Part shown: positions 9,965-18,775 of the stretch, one piece after another
How positions within the stretch are numbered: position 1 is the first letter of the stretch
How the letters are laid out: each line of letters begins with the position of its first letter
Source of the DNA: Brevundimonas basaltis
GTDB taxonomy: Bacteria > Pseudomonadota > Alphaproteobacteria > Caulobacterales > Caulobacteraceae
Direction: 5' to 3'
Assembly: GCF_014202075.1 (NCBI RefSeq)
Contig: NZ_JACHFZ010000006.1
Coordinates: forward strand, 41,721-105,720
Length of the DNA stretch: 64,000 bases
Notes under the pieces: generated by a model
The model's input: only the letters and a program-made list of their open reading frames with translations
Database searches by the model: none
Told to the model about the DNA's origin: nothing
Program-made: the position numbers and the translations under genes

Positions 9965-10687
9965 ATGGACCGGGTCAAACGCTTCCTGCCCCTGATCGCG
10001 CTGGGATGCGTGATCGTCCTGATCTTCGCCATGGGCTGGAACCGCTACCTGTCGCTCGACACCCTGCGCGACCACGGCCAGGCCTTCCGGGACTTCACGG
10101 CCGCCAACTATCTGCTCAGCCTGCTGATCCTGATGCTGGTGTTCGCGACGCTGACAGCCAGCGTCGTGCCGGGCGTTTTCTTCCTCACCATCACCGCCGG
10201 CTATCTGTTCGGGCCGTGGGTGGGCGGGGTCTCGACCTCGATCGCGGCCACGGCGGGGGCGCTGGTGGTCTACGCCGTGACCCGGTCCGCCCTGGGGGAG
10301 GCGCTGCGGCGCAAGGCCGAGCGCGACGCCGGCCTGATGCAGAAAGTCTGCGACGCCATCGACCGCGACACCTTCTGGTATGTGCTGGGCGCCCGCCTTG
10401 CGGTGGTGGTGCCGTTCCACATGATCAATGTCGCGGCCGGGATAATGGCCGTGCGCCTCGGCCCCTATACGGCCGCCACCGTGATCGGCCTGTTGCCCGC
10501 CCACATCATCTACTGCTGGATCGGCGCGCGGCTGAACACCCTGCTCGTCAACGATCCGAATCCTGACTTCCAGGCTCTGTTCGCCCAGTTCTGGGCGCCG
10601 ATGGCCGGCGTTTTCGTGCTGGCCGTCCTCCTGCCCTTCGCGATGAAGGGGCTGCAGGCGGCCATGCAGCGGCGGCGGGCGACATGA
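9965..10687 (+). CDS. TVP38/TMEM64 (VTT domain) family membrane protein
   Basis: 240-residue inner-membrane protein with five or six hydrophobic spans ([18 protein letters not shown] at the N-terminus, [17 protein letters not shown], then [14 protein letters not shown]). The segment [16 protein letters not shown] and the later [20 protein letters not shown] match the SNARE-associated/VTT (DedA-like) domain, thought to act in lipid scrambling or envelope homeostasis. The ATG at 9965 follows GGAGAG. Divergent from rpmH. The exact substrate is unknown. Confidence 0.87.
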   Translation: MDRVKRFLPLIALGCVIVLIFAMGWNRYLSLDTLRDHGQAFRDFTAANYLLSLLILMLVFATLTASVVPGVFFLTITAGYLFGPWVGGVSTSIAATAGALVVYAVTRSALGEALRRKAERDAGLMQKVCDAIDRDTFWYVLGARLAVVVPFHMINVAAGIMAVRLGPYTAATVIGLLPAHIIYCWIGARLNTLLVNDPNPDFQALFAQFWAPMAGVFVLAVLLPFAMKGLQAAMQRRRAT

Positions 10688-10727
10688 CCGAGGCAGCGGT
10701 TGGCCCAAGCTTTGCGTTAGGGGAGGC

Positions 10728-12191
10728 ATGAGCGAGGCGCGGCAGTCCCCGGCGAACGACGGCGAACGGCGCCTGCGCCTGCCCGACGACTGGCGCGACC
10801 GCCTGCGCTTCCATGCACCCGACGCCTTGGCGTGGCGGCTGCTGCTGCTGACCTTCGTGTTCACGGCGGTGGTCGAGGTGCTGATCGTCGCCCCCAGCGC
10901 CGCCAGCTTCCACGAGCGCTGGCTGCTGGACCGGCTGCAGTCGGCCGAACTGGCCTCGGTCGGGGTGGAGGCCCTGCCATATTCGGCGGTCGAGGACGAC
11001 GTCGCCGAACAGCTGCTGGCCATTGGCGGCGTGCAGGCGGTGGTAGTCGGCGACCAGGGCGTGCGGCGGCTGCTGCTGCAGGCCCCCAACCTGCCGCGCA
11101 CGCCCGATCTGATCGATCTGCGCGAGGCGCGCCCGGTCACCCGGCTGCTGGATCCGTGGCGCACCCTGGCAGGGCACCCCGATCGATCGATCCGGGTACA
11201 GGCGCGGCCCCGCTACCGGTCGGGCGACTTCATCGAGATTCTGGCCCCGGCGGAGCCCCTGAAGCAGGAACTTCGGGCCTTCCTGCTCAACAGCCTGCTG
11301 ATGTCGCTGCTGCTCTCGCTGGTGGCGGGCGGCCTGCTCTACGGCGGCCTGGCCCTCCTGGTGCTGCAGCCGCTGCGGCGGGTGACGCGCTCGATCGAGC
11401 GATTCGCCATCGATCCCGAGGCCGAGGGCGACCCGCCCAGCGACCGGCACGACGAGATCGGCCGGGTCGAGCGCGAACTGGCGCGGATGCAGGGCGAGGT
11501 GCGCCAGTCGCTGCGCTCGCGGGCCCGGCTGGTGGCGCTGGGCGAGGCGGTGGCCAAGATCAACCACGACCTTCGCAACATGCTGACCTCGGCGCAGATC
11601 GCGTCCGAACGGCTCGCCGACTCACCCGACCCCCAGGTCGCCAAGGCGCTGCCGCGGCTGGAGCGGGCGCTCGGCCGGGCCGCAGCCCTGTCACGCAACG
11701 TTCTGGAGTACGGCCGCAGCGAGGAGCCCGAGCCGCAGCGCGTCGTCGCGGCCCTCGGCGCGGCCGTCACCGTGGCGGCCGAGGACGCGGGCCTGTCGAG
11801 CGAAGGGGTGCGGCTCGCGAAGACCATCCCGGCGCGGTTCACCGTCCACGCCGACCCCGACCAGTTGCACCGCATCCTGGTCAATCTGATGCGCAACGCC
11901 CGTCAGGCTATCGAGGGCGACTCCGCCCGCGCGGGCCGCAAGGGCGTGGTGAAGGTCAGCGCCGTGCACGAGGGCGGGGAGACGGTCATCCGCATCGCCG
12001 ACAACGGGCCCGGCATACCGCCCCGGCTGGCCGACCAGCTGTTCGAGCCCTTCGTCAGCGGGCGCAGTTCGGACGGCACAGGCCTGGGCCTGACCATTTC
12101 GCGCGAGCTGGCGGTCAGCCACGGCGGCGACCTGCGTCTCGTTGGCGCCGGACCCGAGGGCACGACCTTCGAACTGCGGCTCCCGGACTGA
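10728..12191 (+). CDS. Membrane sensor histidine kinase
   Basis: 487-residue sensor kinase. Two membrane spans (about 34-56 and 185-213) enclose a 130-residue periplasmic sensor without a recognised fold. A HAMP-like linker follows (QPLRRVTRSIERFAID), then the phosphoacceptor helix AKINHDLRNMLTSAQ with His280. The ATPase has an N box (NLMRNARQAIE), G1 (DNGPGIPP) and G2 (GTGLGLTIS). The ATG at 10728 follows GGGAGG. No response regulator gene is adjacent, so its partner lies elsewhere. The H box HDLRN is of the NtrB/NtrY-like type rather than HELRTPL. Confidence 0.92.
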   Translation: MSEARQSPANDGERRLRLPDDWRDRLRFHAPDALAWRLLLLTFVFTAVVEVLIVAPSAASFHERWLLDRLQSAELASVGVEALPYSAVEDDVAEQLLAIGGVQAVVVGDQGVRRLLLQAPNLPRTPDLIDLREARPVTRLLDPWRTLAGHPDRSIRVQARPRYRSGDFIEILAPAEPLKQELRAFLLNSLLMSLLLSLVAGGLLYGGLALLVLQPLRRVTRSIERFAIDPEAEGDPPSDRHDEIGRVERELARMQGEVRQSLRSRARLVALGEAVAKINHDLRNMLTSAQIASERLADSPDPQVAKALPRLERALGRAAALSRNVLEYGRSEEPEPQRVVAALGAAVTVAAEDAGLSSEGVRLAKTIPARFTVHADPDQLHRILVNLMRNARQAIEGDSARAGRKGVVKVSAVHEGGETVIRIADNGPGIPPRLADQLFEPFVSGRSSDGTGLGLTISRELAVSHGGDLRLVGAGPEGTTFELRLPD

Positions 12192-12294
12192 GCGAATGGG
12201 GCGGCGCCAAATCGCCGGATCGGCGTTATCCCTCGCGGACAGCCTCGAAACGGCCCAGCCTGTTGGCCAGGCCTTCGCAAGACAGGAGCCTGTG

Positions 12295-12744
12295 ATGATC
12301 CGATTGACCCTGACCGCAGCCGTCGCTCTGACGCTCGCCGCCGCGCCCGTCTTCGCCCAGACCGCGCCTTCCCCGACCAGCGCCCAGCCGGGATCGGAGG
12401 AATGGCTGCGCCTGCGCGGCGAGATGTACAAGCGCGCGCCGGACTCCGAGCAAGACCCCGCCGAGGTCGCCGCGACGGCCCGGCTGAACGCCGAGATCGC
12501 CGCCCGCAACGCCGCCGCCGCCGAGACGGAGGCCGAGGCCATGGCCGCCTTCGAGGATCGCAACGCCGCCTGGCGCGCCGAGGCAGCCCGGCTTGAGACC
12601 GAGCGGGTCCAGTGGGAGGCCAACGCCGCCGCCGCCAGCGCCGCCCGGGCGCAGTGGGAACGGGAGCGGGCCGCCTGGGAAGCGCAAATGGAAGCCTGCC
12701 GGCGGTCGGGCCGGGTCTGCGTGAGCCCGCCTCCGGGCTACTGA
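12295..12744 (+). CDS. Small secreted coiled-coil protein of unknown function
   Basis: 149 residues with a signal peptide (MIRLTLTAAVALTLAAAPVFAQ). The mature part is an alanine/glutamate-rich helix with regularly spaced tryptophans (residues 60-135, e.g. RNAAWRAEAARLETERVQW and RERAAWEAQMEACRR), predicted coiled coil, ending with two cysteines and VSPPPGY. The ATG at 12295 follows AGGAG at 12284-12288. The composition suggests a periplasmic structural or chaperone-like role, but no family was recognised. Confidence 0.75.
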   Translation: MIRLTLTAAVALTLAAAPVFAQTAPSPTSAQPGSEEWLRLRGEMYKRAPDSEQDPAEVAATARLNAEIAARNAAAAETEAEAMAAFEDRNAAWRAEAARLETERVQWEANAAAASAARAQWERERAAWEAQMEACRRSGRVCVSPPPGY

Positions 12745-12821
12745 ATCGGCTCTGAGGGCCGCGCCGGCGTTGCGGCGGGCCGGCCCGCGTGACACCGTGG
12801 CGGCGCTCCGGGGACCCGCCG

Positions 12822-13655
12822 ATGACCGACGCCGCCGCCGATCCGCCGCCCGAGGCCGTGAGACCGGCATCCGCGTCTGGCGCTGGACGCCGGGCGGACC
12901 GGCCGCTGCCGGGCGGGCGAACCGACACCTGGCGGCATCCGCTGACGGTGCGGATCACCCACTGGATCAACGTCGTCGCCGTCGTCGTCCTGCTGATGAG
13001 CGGGCTGAACATCCTCGCGGCCCATCCGCATCTCTACTGGGGCCTGAGTTCGACCTTCGCCGATCCCTGGCTGAGCACGCCCACGGTCCCGAACTGGCTG
13101 CTGATCCCCCAGGGGCGCAACCTGGCCGAGGCGCGCAAATGGCATTTCCTGTTCGCCTGGATCTTCGTCGCCAACGGGCTGGTCTATCTGATCTGGGCGC
13201 TCGTCTCCGGCCGCTTGCGGCGCCGGCTGGCGCCCAGCGGACGGGACCTGCGCGGCTTCTGGCCGGCGGTGAGGGAACATGCCCGCTTCCACTTCCCGAC
13301 CGACGACCGCGCGCGGACCTACAACGTCATCCAGAAGCTGACCTATCTGGCCATGGTGCTGGCGGTGCTGCCGATGATGTTGATCACCGGCCTGTCGATG
13401 TCGCCGGGCTTCAACGCGATCGGCGGGGTGCTGCTCGAGATCATGGGCGGGCGCCAGTCGGCGCGGACCCTGCACTTCATCTCGGCGGGCCTGATCGTCG
13501 GGTTCATCGTCGTCCATGTCGGGCTGGTGATCTGGACCGGCTTCTTCAACAACATGCGCGCGATGATCACCGGCTGGTTCACGATCCAGCCGCCGGGATC
13601 GACGGCTGGGCCGAAGCTCCGGCGGCGGCCGCCTGCAGACGGAGCCGGGTCATGA
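12822..13655 (+). CDS. Cytochrome b561/thiosulfate-reductase-type membrane cytochrome b subunit
   Basis: 277-residue di-haem cytochrome b. After a proline-rich cytoplasmic N-terminus come four main spans carrying the likely haem-ligand histidines: VRITHWINVVAVV (near residue 50), ARKWHFLFAWIF, ARTLHFISAGLIV and IVVHVGLVIWTGF. The gene overlaps the molybdopterin oxidoreductase gene by ATGA, so the two should form a membrane-anchored redox pair with this subunit passing electrons to or from the quinone pool. The ATG at 12822 is preferred; a GTG at 12789 is possible. Confidence 0.88.
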   Translation: MTDAAADPPPEAVRPASASGAGRRADRPLPGGRTDTWRHPLTVRITHWINVVAVVVLLMSGLNILAAHPHLYWGLSSTFADPWLSTPTVPNWLLIPQGRNLAEARKWHFLFAWIFVANGLVYLIWALVSGRLRRRLAPSGRDLRGFWPAVREHARFHFPTDDRARTYNVIQKLTYLAMVLAVLPMMLITGLSMSPGFNAIGGVLLEIMGGRQSARTLHFISAGLIVGFIVVHVGLVIWTGFFNNMRAMITGWFTIQPPGSTAGPKLRRRPPADGAGS

Positions 13656-14410
13656 ACCGTCGCCGCTGGCTGACCGGGGCGCTGGCCACCGCAATGGCGT
13701 CCGTGGTCTCCGCCTGCGGCGAGGCCAGCTGGCGGCTGTCGGAACAGGCCCGGCGCATGGGCGAGGGGCTGACCCGGCGGGCGCAGCGCCTCCTGATCCC
13801 GCGCGACGCCCTCGCGCCGACCTACAGCCGGGCCGAAATCTCGCCCGACTTCAGGGCCAATGGCTCGATCGATCCCGCCGCGTCAGACTATCGGGCGCTG
13901 AAGGCGGACGGCTTCGCCGGCTACCGGCTGGTGCTGGACGGGCTGGTCGAGCGGCCCTTGTCGCTCAGCCTCGCCGAACTGCGGACGCGGCCGGCGCAGA
14001 CCCAGATCACCAAACACGACTGCGTCGAGGGCTGGACCTCGATCGGCGAATGGACCGGGGTGCGACTGGAAACCCTGCTGGACGAGGCGGGGCTGAAGCC
14101 CGAGGCCCGCTACATCGTCTTCCACTGTTTCGACGCCCTCGATCAGCGCGAGGACGGCGAGCGCTATTACGAGAGCATCGACCTGATCGACGCCCGGCAC
14201 CCGCAGACCATCCTCGCCTGGGACATGAACGGCGAGACCCTGCCCGTGCCGCACGGGGCGCCGCTGCGGCTCAGGGTCGAGCGCCAGCTGGGCTACAAAC
14301 ACGCCAAATACATCCGCCGCATCGAGGCGGTGGAAAGCTTCGCCCACATCGGCCGCGGCAAGGGCGGCTATTGGGAAGACCGGGGGTACGAGTGGTACGC
14401 GGGGATCTGA
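13652..14410 (+). CDS. Molybdopterin-dependent oxidoreductase, sulfite-oxidase/YedY-like
   Basis: 252-residue protein with the oxidoreductase molybdopterin-binding fold. The conserved cysteine expected to ligate molybdenum is in TKHDCVEGWTSIGEW (near residue 117), followed by GVRLETLLDEAGLKPEA and GYKHAKYIRRIE. The N-terminus MNRRRWLTGALATAMASVVSAC combines an arginine-rich, Tat-like start with a lipobox-like VVSAC, so export by Tat and lipidation are both possible. It starts inside the stop of the cytochrome b gene. Unlike E. coli MsrPQ, the partner is a cytochrome b561-type subunit; the substrate is unknown. Confidence 0.88.
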   Translation: MNRRRWLTGALATAMASVVSACGEASWRLSEQARRMGEGLTRRAQRLLIPRDALAPTYSRAEISPDFRANGSIDPAASDYRALKADGFAGYRLVLDGLVERPLSLSLAELRTRPAQTQITKHDCVEGWTSIGEWTGVRLETLLDEAGLKPEARYIVFHCFDALDQREDGERYYESIDLIDARHPQTILAWDMNGETLPVPHGAPLRLRVERQLGYKHAKYIRRIEAVESFAHIGRGKGGYWEDRGYEWYAGI

Positions 14411-14557
14411 GTGACACCTGATCGACGCCAGCGGGTGTCTCGCTTGTCTTTCGTGTCGCGGAAGATGTCCCGATTGTAGCGAGCCAGGTGTCTCGGGTGT
14501 CTCGCGCGAATTGTCTTGGTCAGCCGGATCCGGATCCGCGGTCTGCAATCGGTCGCT
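14411..14557. other. Convergent intergenic gap with short repeats
   Basis: 147 bases between the oxidoreductase (plus) and nrdB (minus). The 9-mer GGTGTCTCG occurs at 14434-14442 and twice back to back at 14487-14504. GACACCTG at 14413-14420 and CAGGTGTC at 14485-14492 form an 8-base inverted repeat. There is no T-tract, so this is not an obvious intrinsic terminator. Confidence 0.5.
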
Positions 14558-15604
14558 TCAGCCCTCGGCCGGCTCTTCCGTGCGCTTTTTCATCATGGCG
14601 TCGAAGCTGTCCCAGACACCGGCGGCGCCGTGCCACGAGCCCTTGGTGGCGGCCTTGGAGTATTCGGTGGCGCGAGCCTCGAAGAAGTTGGCGTGTTCGA
14701 CGCCCGACAGCATCGACTGGAGCCACGGCAGCGGATTCTCCTTCGCTCCGAACAACTCGGGCAGGTGCAACTGGCGCAGGCGCCAGTCGGCGATGAAGCG
14801 GATATAGGCCTTGATGTCCGAAGGGGTCATGCCGTTGACCGGCCCCATCTCGAAGGCCAGGTCGATGAAGCGGTCCTCCATCTCGACCACGGTGCGGCAG
14901 CATTCGACGATGTCGTCGGCCACGGCCTTGGTGACGGCCCCCGTCTCCTTGTTGAAGGCGTGGTACAGCTTGATGATGCCCTCGCAGTGCAGGCTCTCGT
15001 CGCGCACCGACCAGCTGACGATCTGGCCCATGCCCTTCATCTTGTTCTGGCGCGGGAAGTTCATCAGCATCGCGAAGCTGGCGAACAGCTGCAGCCCTTC
15101 CGAGAAGCCGCCGAACATGGCCAGCGTCCGGGCGATGTCGCCGTCGGTGTCGACGCCGAACTTGCCCATGAAGTCATGCTTGTCCCTCATGGCCTCGTAT
15201 TCCATGAAGGCGCCGAACTCGCTCTCGGGCATGCCGATGGTCTCGAGCAGCAGGGCGTAGGCGGCGATGTGGATGGTCTCCATGTTGGCGAAGGACGCCA
15301 GCATCATCTTGACCTCGGTCGGTTTGAACACCCGACCGTAGCGCTCCATGTAGTTGTCCTGGACCTCGATGTCCGCCTGGGTGAAGAAGCGGAAAATCTG
15401 GGTCAGAAGATTGCGTTCGCTGTCGGTCAGATTGGCCGCCCAGTCCTTGCAATCCTCGCCGAGCGGCACCTCCTCCGGCATCCAGTGGACCTGCTGCTGC
15501 TTCTTCCACATGTCGAACGCCCACGGATAGCGGAACGGCTTGTAGGCCGCCGAGGCGGTCAGCAGGCCGGGGGTGGAGGTCTGGATCGGGGCGTGCGCGT
15601 TCAT
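14558..15604 (-). CDS. nrdB: Ribonucleoside-diphosphate reductase class I, beta subunit
   Basis: 348-residue small subunit of class Ia ribonucleotide reductase, which holds the diiron centre and tyrosyl radical for dNTP synthesis. Ligand motifs are visible: ADIEVQDNYMERYG, NMETIHIAAYALLLETIG and SVRDESLHCEGI. In ETIHIAAY the Glu, His and Tyr have the +3/+7 spacing of E. coli Glu115-His118-Tyr122, so the radical tyrosine is present. The large subunit gene is not in the window. The ATG at 15604 gives the usual N-terminus. Confidence 0.96.
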   Translation of the reverse strand: MNAHAPIQTSTPGLLTASAAYKPFRYPWAFDMWKKQQQVHWMPEEVPLGEDCKDWAANLTDSERNLLTQIFRFFTQADIEVQDNYMERYGRVFKPTEVKMMLASFANMETIHIAAYALLLETIGMPESEFGAFMEYEAMRDKHDFMGKFGVDTDGDIARTLAMFGGFSEGLQLFASFAMLMNFPRQNKMKGMGQIVSWSVRDESLHCEGIIKLYHAFNKETGAVTKAVADDIVECCRTVVEMEDRFIDLAFEMGPVNGMTPSDIKAYIRFIADWRLRQLHLPELFGAKENPLPWLQSMLSGVEHANFFEARATEYSKAATKGSWHGAAGVWDSFDAMMKKRTEEPAEG

Positions 15605-15982
15605 CGAGGCAACTCTGTCGGCGAATCCGGAAGGAGGCGTTCACCATGCGGGCGAGCCGCGCCGGCGCCAAGCCAGAATGCGGCTATATTGCGATCACTT
15701 TTTCTGAGACCGCTAGATGTGGTAGGCGCGGCACAGACTTCTGGGGAGAAGCTGGGGACGGAACGGCGGCGTCCCCCGGCCACGCTTCTCTACATACGGT
15801 GGCCTGCAGAGGATCACCGATATGTGAGTGGAGGTCCAACCTTGGCTGTGAAAGGTCGAAGGGGTTCGGCCCGCCGGACCGGCCCGCATCCGTGAGGGAT
15901 ACGGGCGACCCCCGATCACAGAAGGGCGACGCCGCAGCGGTTTCGGCCGGCGACGCCAGGCTTCTTAAGGCAAGGTGCAGTC
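15605..15982. other. 378-base gene-free region with promoter-like sequence and strong RNA hairpins
   Basis: No credible protein gene was found between nrdB (minus) and the tail-collar gene (plus). On the plus strand TTGCGAT (15689-15695) and GCTAGATG (15712-15719) resemble the Caulobacter housekeeping promoter (-10 consensus GCTANAWC). Downstream are GAGAAGC/GCTTCTC (15746-15752 with 15784-15790) enclosing GGGGAC/GTCCCC (15754-15759 with 15771-15776), an alternative GGCCAC/GTGGCC (15778-15783 with 15799-15804), and CCCG-ATCC/GGAT-CGGG (15883-15905). It may be a long 5' leader or a noncoding RNA; no Rfam family was recognised. Confidence 0.4.
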
Positions 15983-16387
15983 ATGAATTCGATCAAGATT
16001 TTAGCTCTGACGGCGGCATCCGGCGCGGCATTGCTCGGCGCGCCAGGCCCGGCGACGGCGCAATCAGAGCCCTTGATCGGTCAGGTCTCCCTGTTCGGCA
16101 CCAATTTCTGCCCGCGCGGTTGGCTGGCCGCAGACGGGGCCGTCCTGCCGATCGCGCAGTATTCGGCTCTGTTCTCGCTGTTCGGCACGACCTACGGCGG
16201 AGATGGCCGGACCACCTTCGCCCTGCCGGACCTGCGGGACCGGGCGCCGGTCGGTGAGTCCCGAACCAATCGGCTCGGGTCGCGCTCGGACACGCGCGGC
16301 GCTGGTCAACCCAACGCCTCGCAGGGCGGCGTCCTGGCGATGAGATGGTGTGTGGCGGTACAGGGGGTGTTCCCCGGTCGCTCATAA
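15983..16387 (+). CDS. Secreted phage tail-collar-domain (microcystin-dependent-protein-like) protein
   Basis: 134 residues: a signal peptide (SIKILALTAASGAALLGAPG, cleaved near ATA-QS) and a short tail-collar domain (EPLIGQVSLFGTNFCPRGWL, then ALFSLFGTTYGGDGRTTFALPDLRDRAPVG). The end MRWCVAVQGVFPGRS is the usual C-terminal strand of the secreted family, so the protein is complete although shorter than most because the middle linker is compact. Such chromosomal collar-domain proteins are secreted and of unknown role; nothing else phage-like is nearby. A long structured leader may precede it. Confidence 0.85.
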   Translation: MNSIKILALTAASGAALLGAPGPATAQSEPLIGQVSLFGTNFCPRGWLAADGAVLPIAQYSALFSLFGTTYGGDGRTTFALPDLRDRAPVGESRTNRLGSRSDTRGAGQPNASQGGVLAMRWCVAVQGVFPGRS

Positions 16388-16458
16388 GGTGGCGCGGTTT
16401 CGCTGACGCCCGGCCGCTTCGGTTCGGAAAACAACCATCGCCCGAAGGCGGGCCGGGC

Positions 16459-18636
16459 TCAGGCCGCGGCTTCGACCTCGCTTGCAGCCGGCAAATCCCC
16501 CGCGAGGGCGCGTGAGACGATAGCGAACAGCGACGCCTGGCTGACCGGCTTGGGCAGGTGGGCGTTCATGCCGGCGCCGAGGCAGCGGATGACGTCCTCG
16601 GGCATGGCGTCGGCGGTCATGGCCACCACAGGCACGGCGCCGTGGGCGTCGGGCAGGGCGCGAATGCGGCGCGTGGCCTCAAGCCCATCCATGCGCGGCA
16701 TGCGGACGTCCATCAGCACAAGGTCGAGTTCATGGGCGGCGGCGGCGTCCACCGCCTCCTGCCCGTCGCAGGCCTCGACCACCTCGCAACCGAAAGCCCG
16801 GACCATGATGCGTGCGACCTCGCGGTTGACCGGATGATCGTCGACGACCAACACGCGGGGCGGACGGGACGGCGCGTCCGACCCCGCGCCGGCGGCAGGA
16901 TCGGCGCCGTCGGCATAAGCTGGCTGGGCCGACGTCGGGGACTCCGTCGCCGCATCCGCAGCCCGGGTCAGCGGCAGGTGAAGGGTGAAGGTCGAGCCCT
17001 CGCCGGGACGGCTTTCGACCTCGATGCGGCCGCCGAGGCGGCGGACGTGGCGGGCCGCCAGCGCCAGGCCGAGGCCCACGCCGGCGTGCAATCGGCTGGT
17101 CGAGGCGTCCGCCTGGGAGAAGGCCTCGAACAGTTCGGCATGGTGGTCGGGTGCGATGCCGCAGCCGGTGTCGGAGACGCGAATGACCACCCCCTCGCCG
17201 GCGCGGTCGAGGCGAACGTCGACGCCGCCCTCGGTGGTGAACTTGACCGCATTGGCGATCAGCGGGTGCAGGGTCTGACGCAGGGCGCGGCCGTCACAAT
17301 TGAAGCGCGACCGGGCGGGCAGGCGGTCGTCGATGGTCAGGACCAACCCCCGGGCGTCTGCAGCGGCGCGGCTGGGCACCATCGCGTCGCGGACGATAGC
17401 GGCGATCTCAAGCGGCTCGGGCGACACGGCATGTTCACCGCGGGCGAAGTCGAGAATATCCTCGACGAGCATCAGCAGACCGTCGCTCGACTCGCGGATC
17501 TGGCGCGCCTGGCGCACGGCCTCGGCGTCCAGGTCGGACCGGTTGGCCAGCAGGTCGGCGAAGCCCGCGACGCCGTTCAGCGGGGTCCGCATCTCGTGGC
17601 TCATCATGGCGAGGAACCGCGCGCGGGCGCAGGCGGCGTCCTCGGCGACGCGGCGTGCTTCCTGGGCGGCGGCGGTGCGGGCGCGGAGGCAGGCCTCGAG
17701 GCGTCGCCGCTCGGTCATCACCGTGCTGATCGGCAGGACGGTGATGACCATGGCCAGCAGGAAGAGATTGTAGACGCCCAGGCTGCGCACCATCGCGGGA
17801 ATGCTCTCGAGGCCGGGCAGCTCGGCTAGCCGGGTCAGATGGACCGGGCCATGGCCCATCAGGGTGGCCGCGCCGCTGAGCACAGCGACGCCGATGAGGG
17901 CGGCGGCCGACCAGACCGGCGACAGGCGCAGGCTGATCAGGGTCATCGGCAGGAACACGAGGAACATCAGCGGCGTCTGATTCTGCCAGAACACCGCGCC
18001 GGTCACCGCCAGGGTCAGGGCGATCAGACCTACGCCCTCGGCGTTTGACGCCCGCGCCGATCCGGCGAAGCGATGGCGGCGGGCCAGCAGCAGCAGGATG
18101 GGCGTGACCAGGAGCAGGCCCAGCACCTCTATGGCGATGTAGTTTTGCAGTTCGAACAGCCAGATCGCCAACGACCTGGAGGGGCCGATCAGTGCCAGCA
18201 GAGCCGTGGTCGCGAGGCCCGCAGTCACTGTGGCCGGTAACACGGCCAGCAGGGCGAAACGGGCCAGGCGTCCGGGCCGGCGCAGATCGAGCGCGGCGCC
18301 GCAGACCCGCCGGGCCAGCACGGCGGCGGCAAAAGCCATGCCGAGATTGAGCACGACATTGGCGATCAGATAGAAGCCGGGAACGGCGCGCATGCCGTTC
18401 ACCAGCATGTCCAGCGCGGCGCAGGCGCCCAGTACCGCGAGGGCGGGGCGCCGATGCAGCTGCAGCAGGGCCGCCGTCGCAACGCCATTGGCCAGCCAGA
18501 TGGTGGCTGCGCCGAACCGGGCCATGGCCCAGTAGCCGACAGCGAGGGCCGCGGCGTAGAGGACGACATAGGCCAGGGCGGGCGGGCCGGCGACCCGACC
18601 CGCGTCATGCCTGAACAGACGCCAACGACCTTGCAA
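16459..18636 (-). CDS. MASE1-domain hybrid sensor histidine kinase with C-terminal receiver
   Basis: About 725 residues. The first 310 form an eight-span integral-membrane sensor of the MASE1 type (AALAVGYWAMARFGAATIWL, ANGVATAALLQL). Then come the phosphoacceptor helix (ARFLAMMSHEMRTPLNGVAG, His near 347), an ATPase with NAVKFTTEG (N box), DTGCGIAPD (G1) and GVGLGLALAARH (G2), and from about residue 590 a receiver domain with RVLVVDDHPVNREVA and phosphoacceptor LVLMDVRMPRMDG, ending KPVSQASL. TTG at 18636 is chosen because GGAGGGG lies 5 bases upstream; a GTG at 18654 is the alternative. Predicted to start a phosphorelay; its output is unknown. Confidence 0.93.
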   Translation of the reverse strand: MQGRWRLFRHDAGRVAGPPALAYVVLYAAALAVGYWAMARFGAATIWLANGVATAALLQLHRRPALAVLGACAALDMLVNGMRAVPGFYLIANVVLNLGMAFAAAVLARRVCGAALDLRRPGRLARFALLAVLPATVTAGLATTALLALIGPSRSLAIWLFELQNYIAIEVLGLLLVTPILLLLARRHRFAGSARASNAEGVGLIALTLAVTGAVFWQNQTPLMFLVFLPMTLISLRLSPVWSAAALIGVAVLSGAATLMGHGPVHLTRLAELPGLESIPAMVRSLGVYNLFLLAMVITVLPISTVMTERRRLEACLRARTAAAQEARRVAEDAACARARFLAMMSHEMRTPLNGVAGFADLLANRSDLDAEAVRQARQIRESSDGLLMLVEDILDFARGEHAVSPEPLEIAAIVRDAMVPSRAAADARGLVLTIDDRLPARSRFNCDGRALRQTLHPLIANAVKFTTEGGVDVRLDRAGEGVVIRVSDTGCGIAPDHHAELFEAFSQADASTSRLHAGVGLGLALAARHVRRLGGRIEVESRPGEGSTFTLHLPLTRAADAATESPTSAQPAYADGADPAAGAGSDAPSRPPRVLVVDDHPVNREVARIMVRAFGCEVVEACDGQEAVDAAAAHELDLVLMDVRMPRMDGLEATRRIRALPDAHGAVPVVAMTADAMPEDVIRCLGAGMNAHLPKPVSQASLFAIVSRALAGDLPAASEVEAAA

Positions 18637-18775
18637 GAAGACCCCTCCGGTCACTCTGAACCATCATCGGTAAGGCCAACCCGTAAACAAATCAGATGCA
18701 TGGCGCACATTCCACGAAGGAACCCCCGTCCAACCGCGACCGTTTCCATTCCCTCGCCGCGTGGGTCAGGAGACC

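Noticed and set aside
9580..10032. N-terminal extension joining rnpA to sequence over rpmH
   Set aside because: The frame is open by chance; translation across the palindromic repeats and rpmH has no similarity to RnpA, and ATG 9579 has a strong ribosome binding site.
10832..12295. Second long frame on the same strand as the sensor kinase
   Set aside because: It is the +2 shadow of the kinase; only the 10728-12191 frame carries H, N and G boxes.
15713..15723. ACCACATCTAG (minus strand) as an NrdR box upstream of nrdB
   Set aside because: Only one half-site-like match was found and the pair needed for NrdR with 15-16 base spacing is not visible; the same bases form a better promoter -10 on the plus strand.
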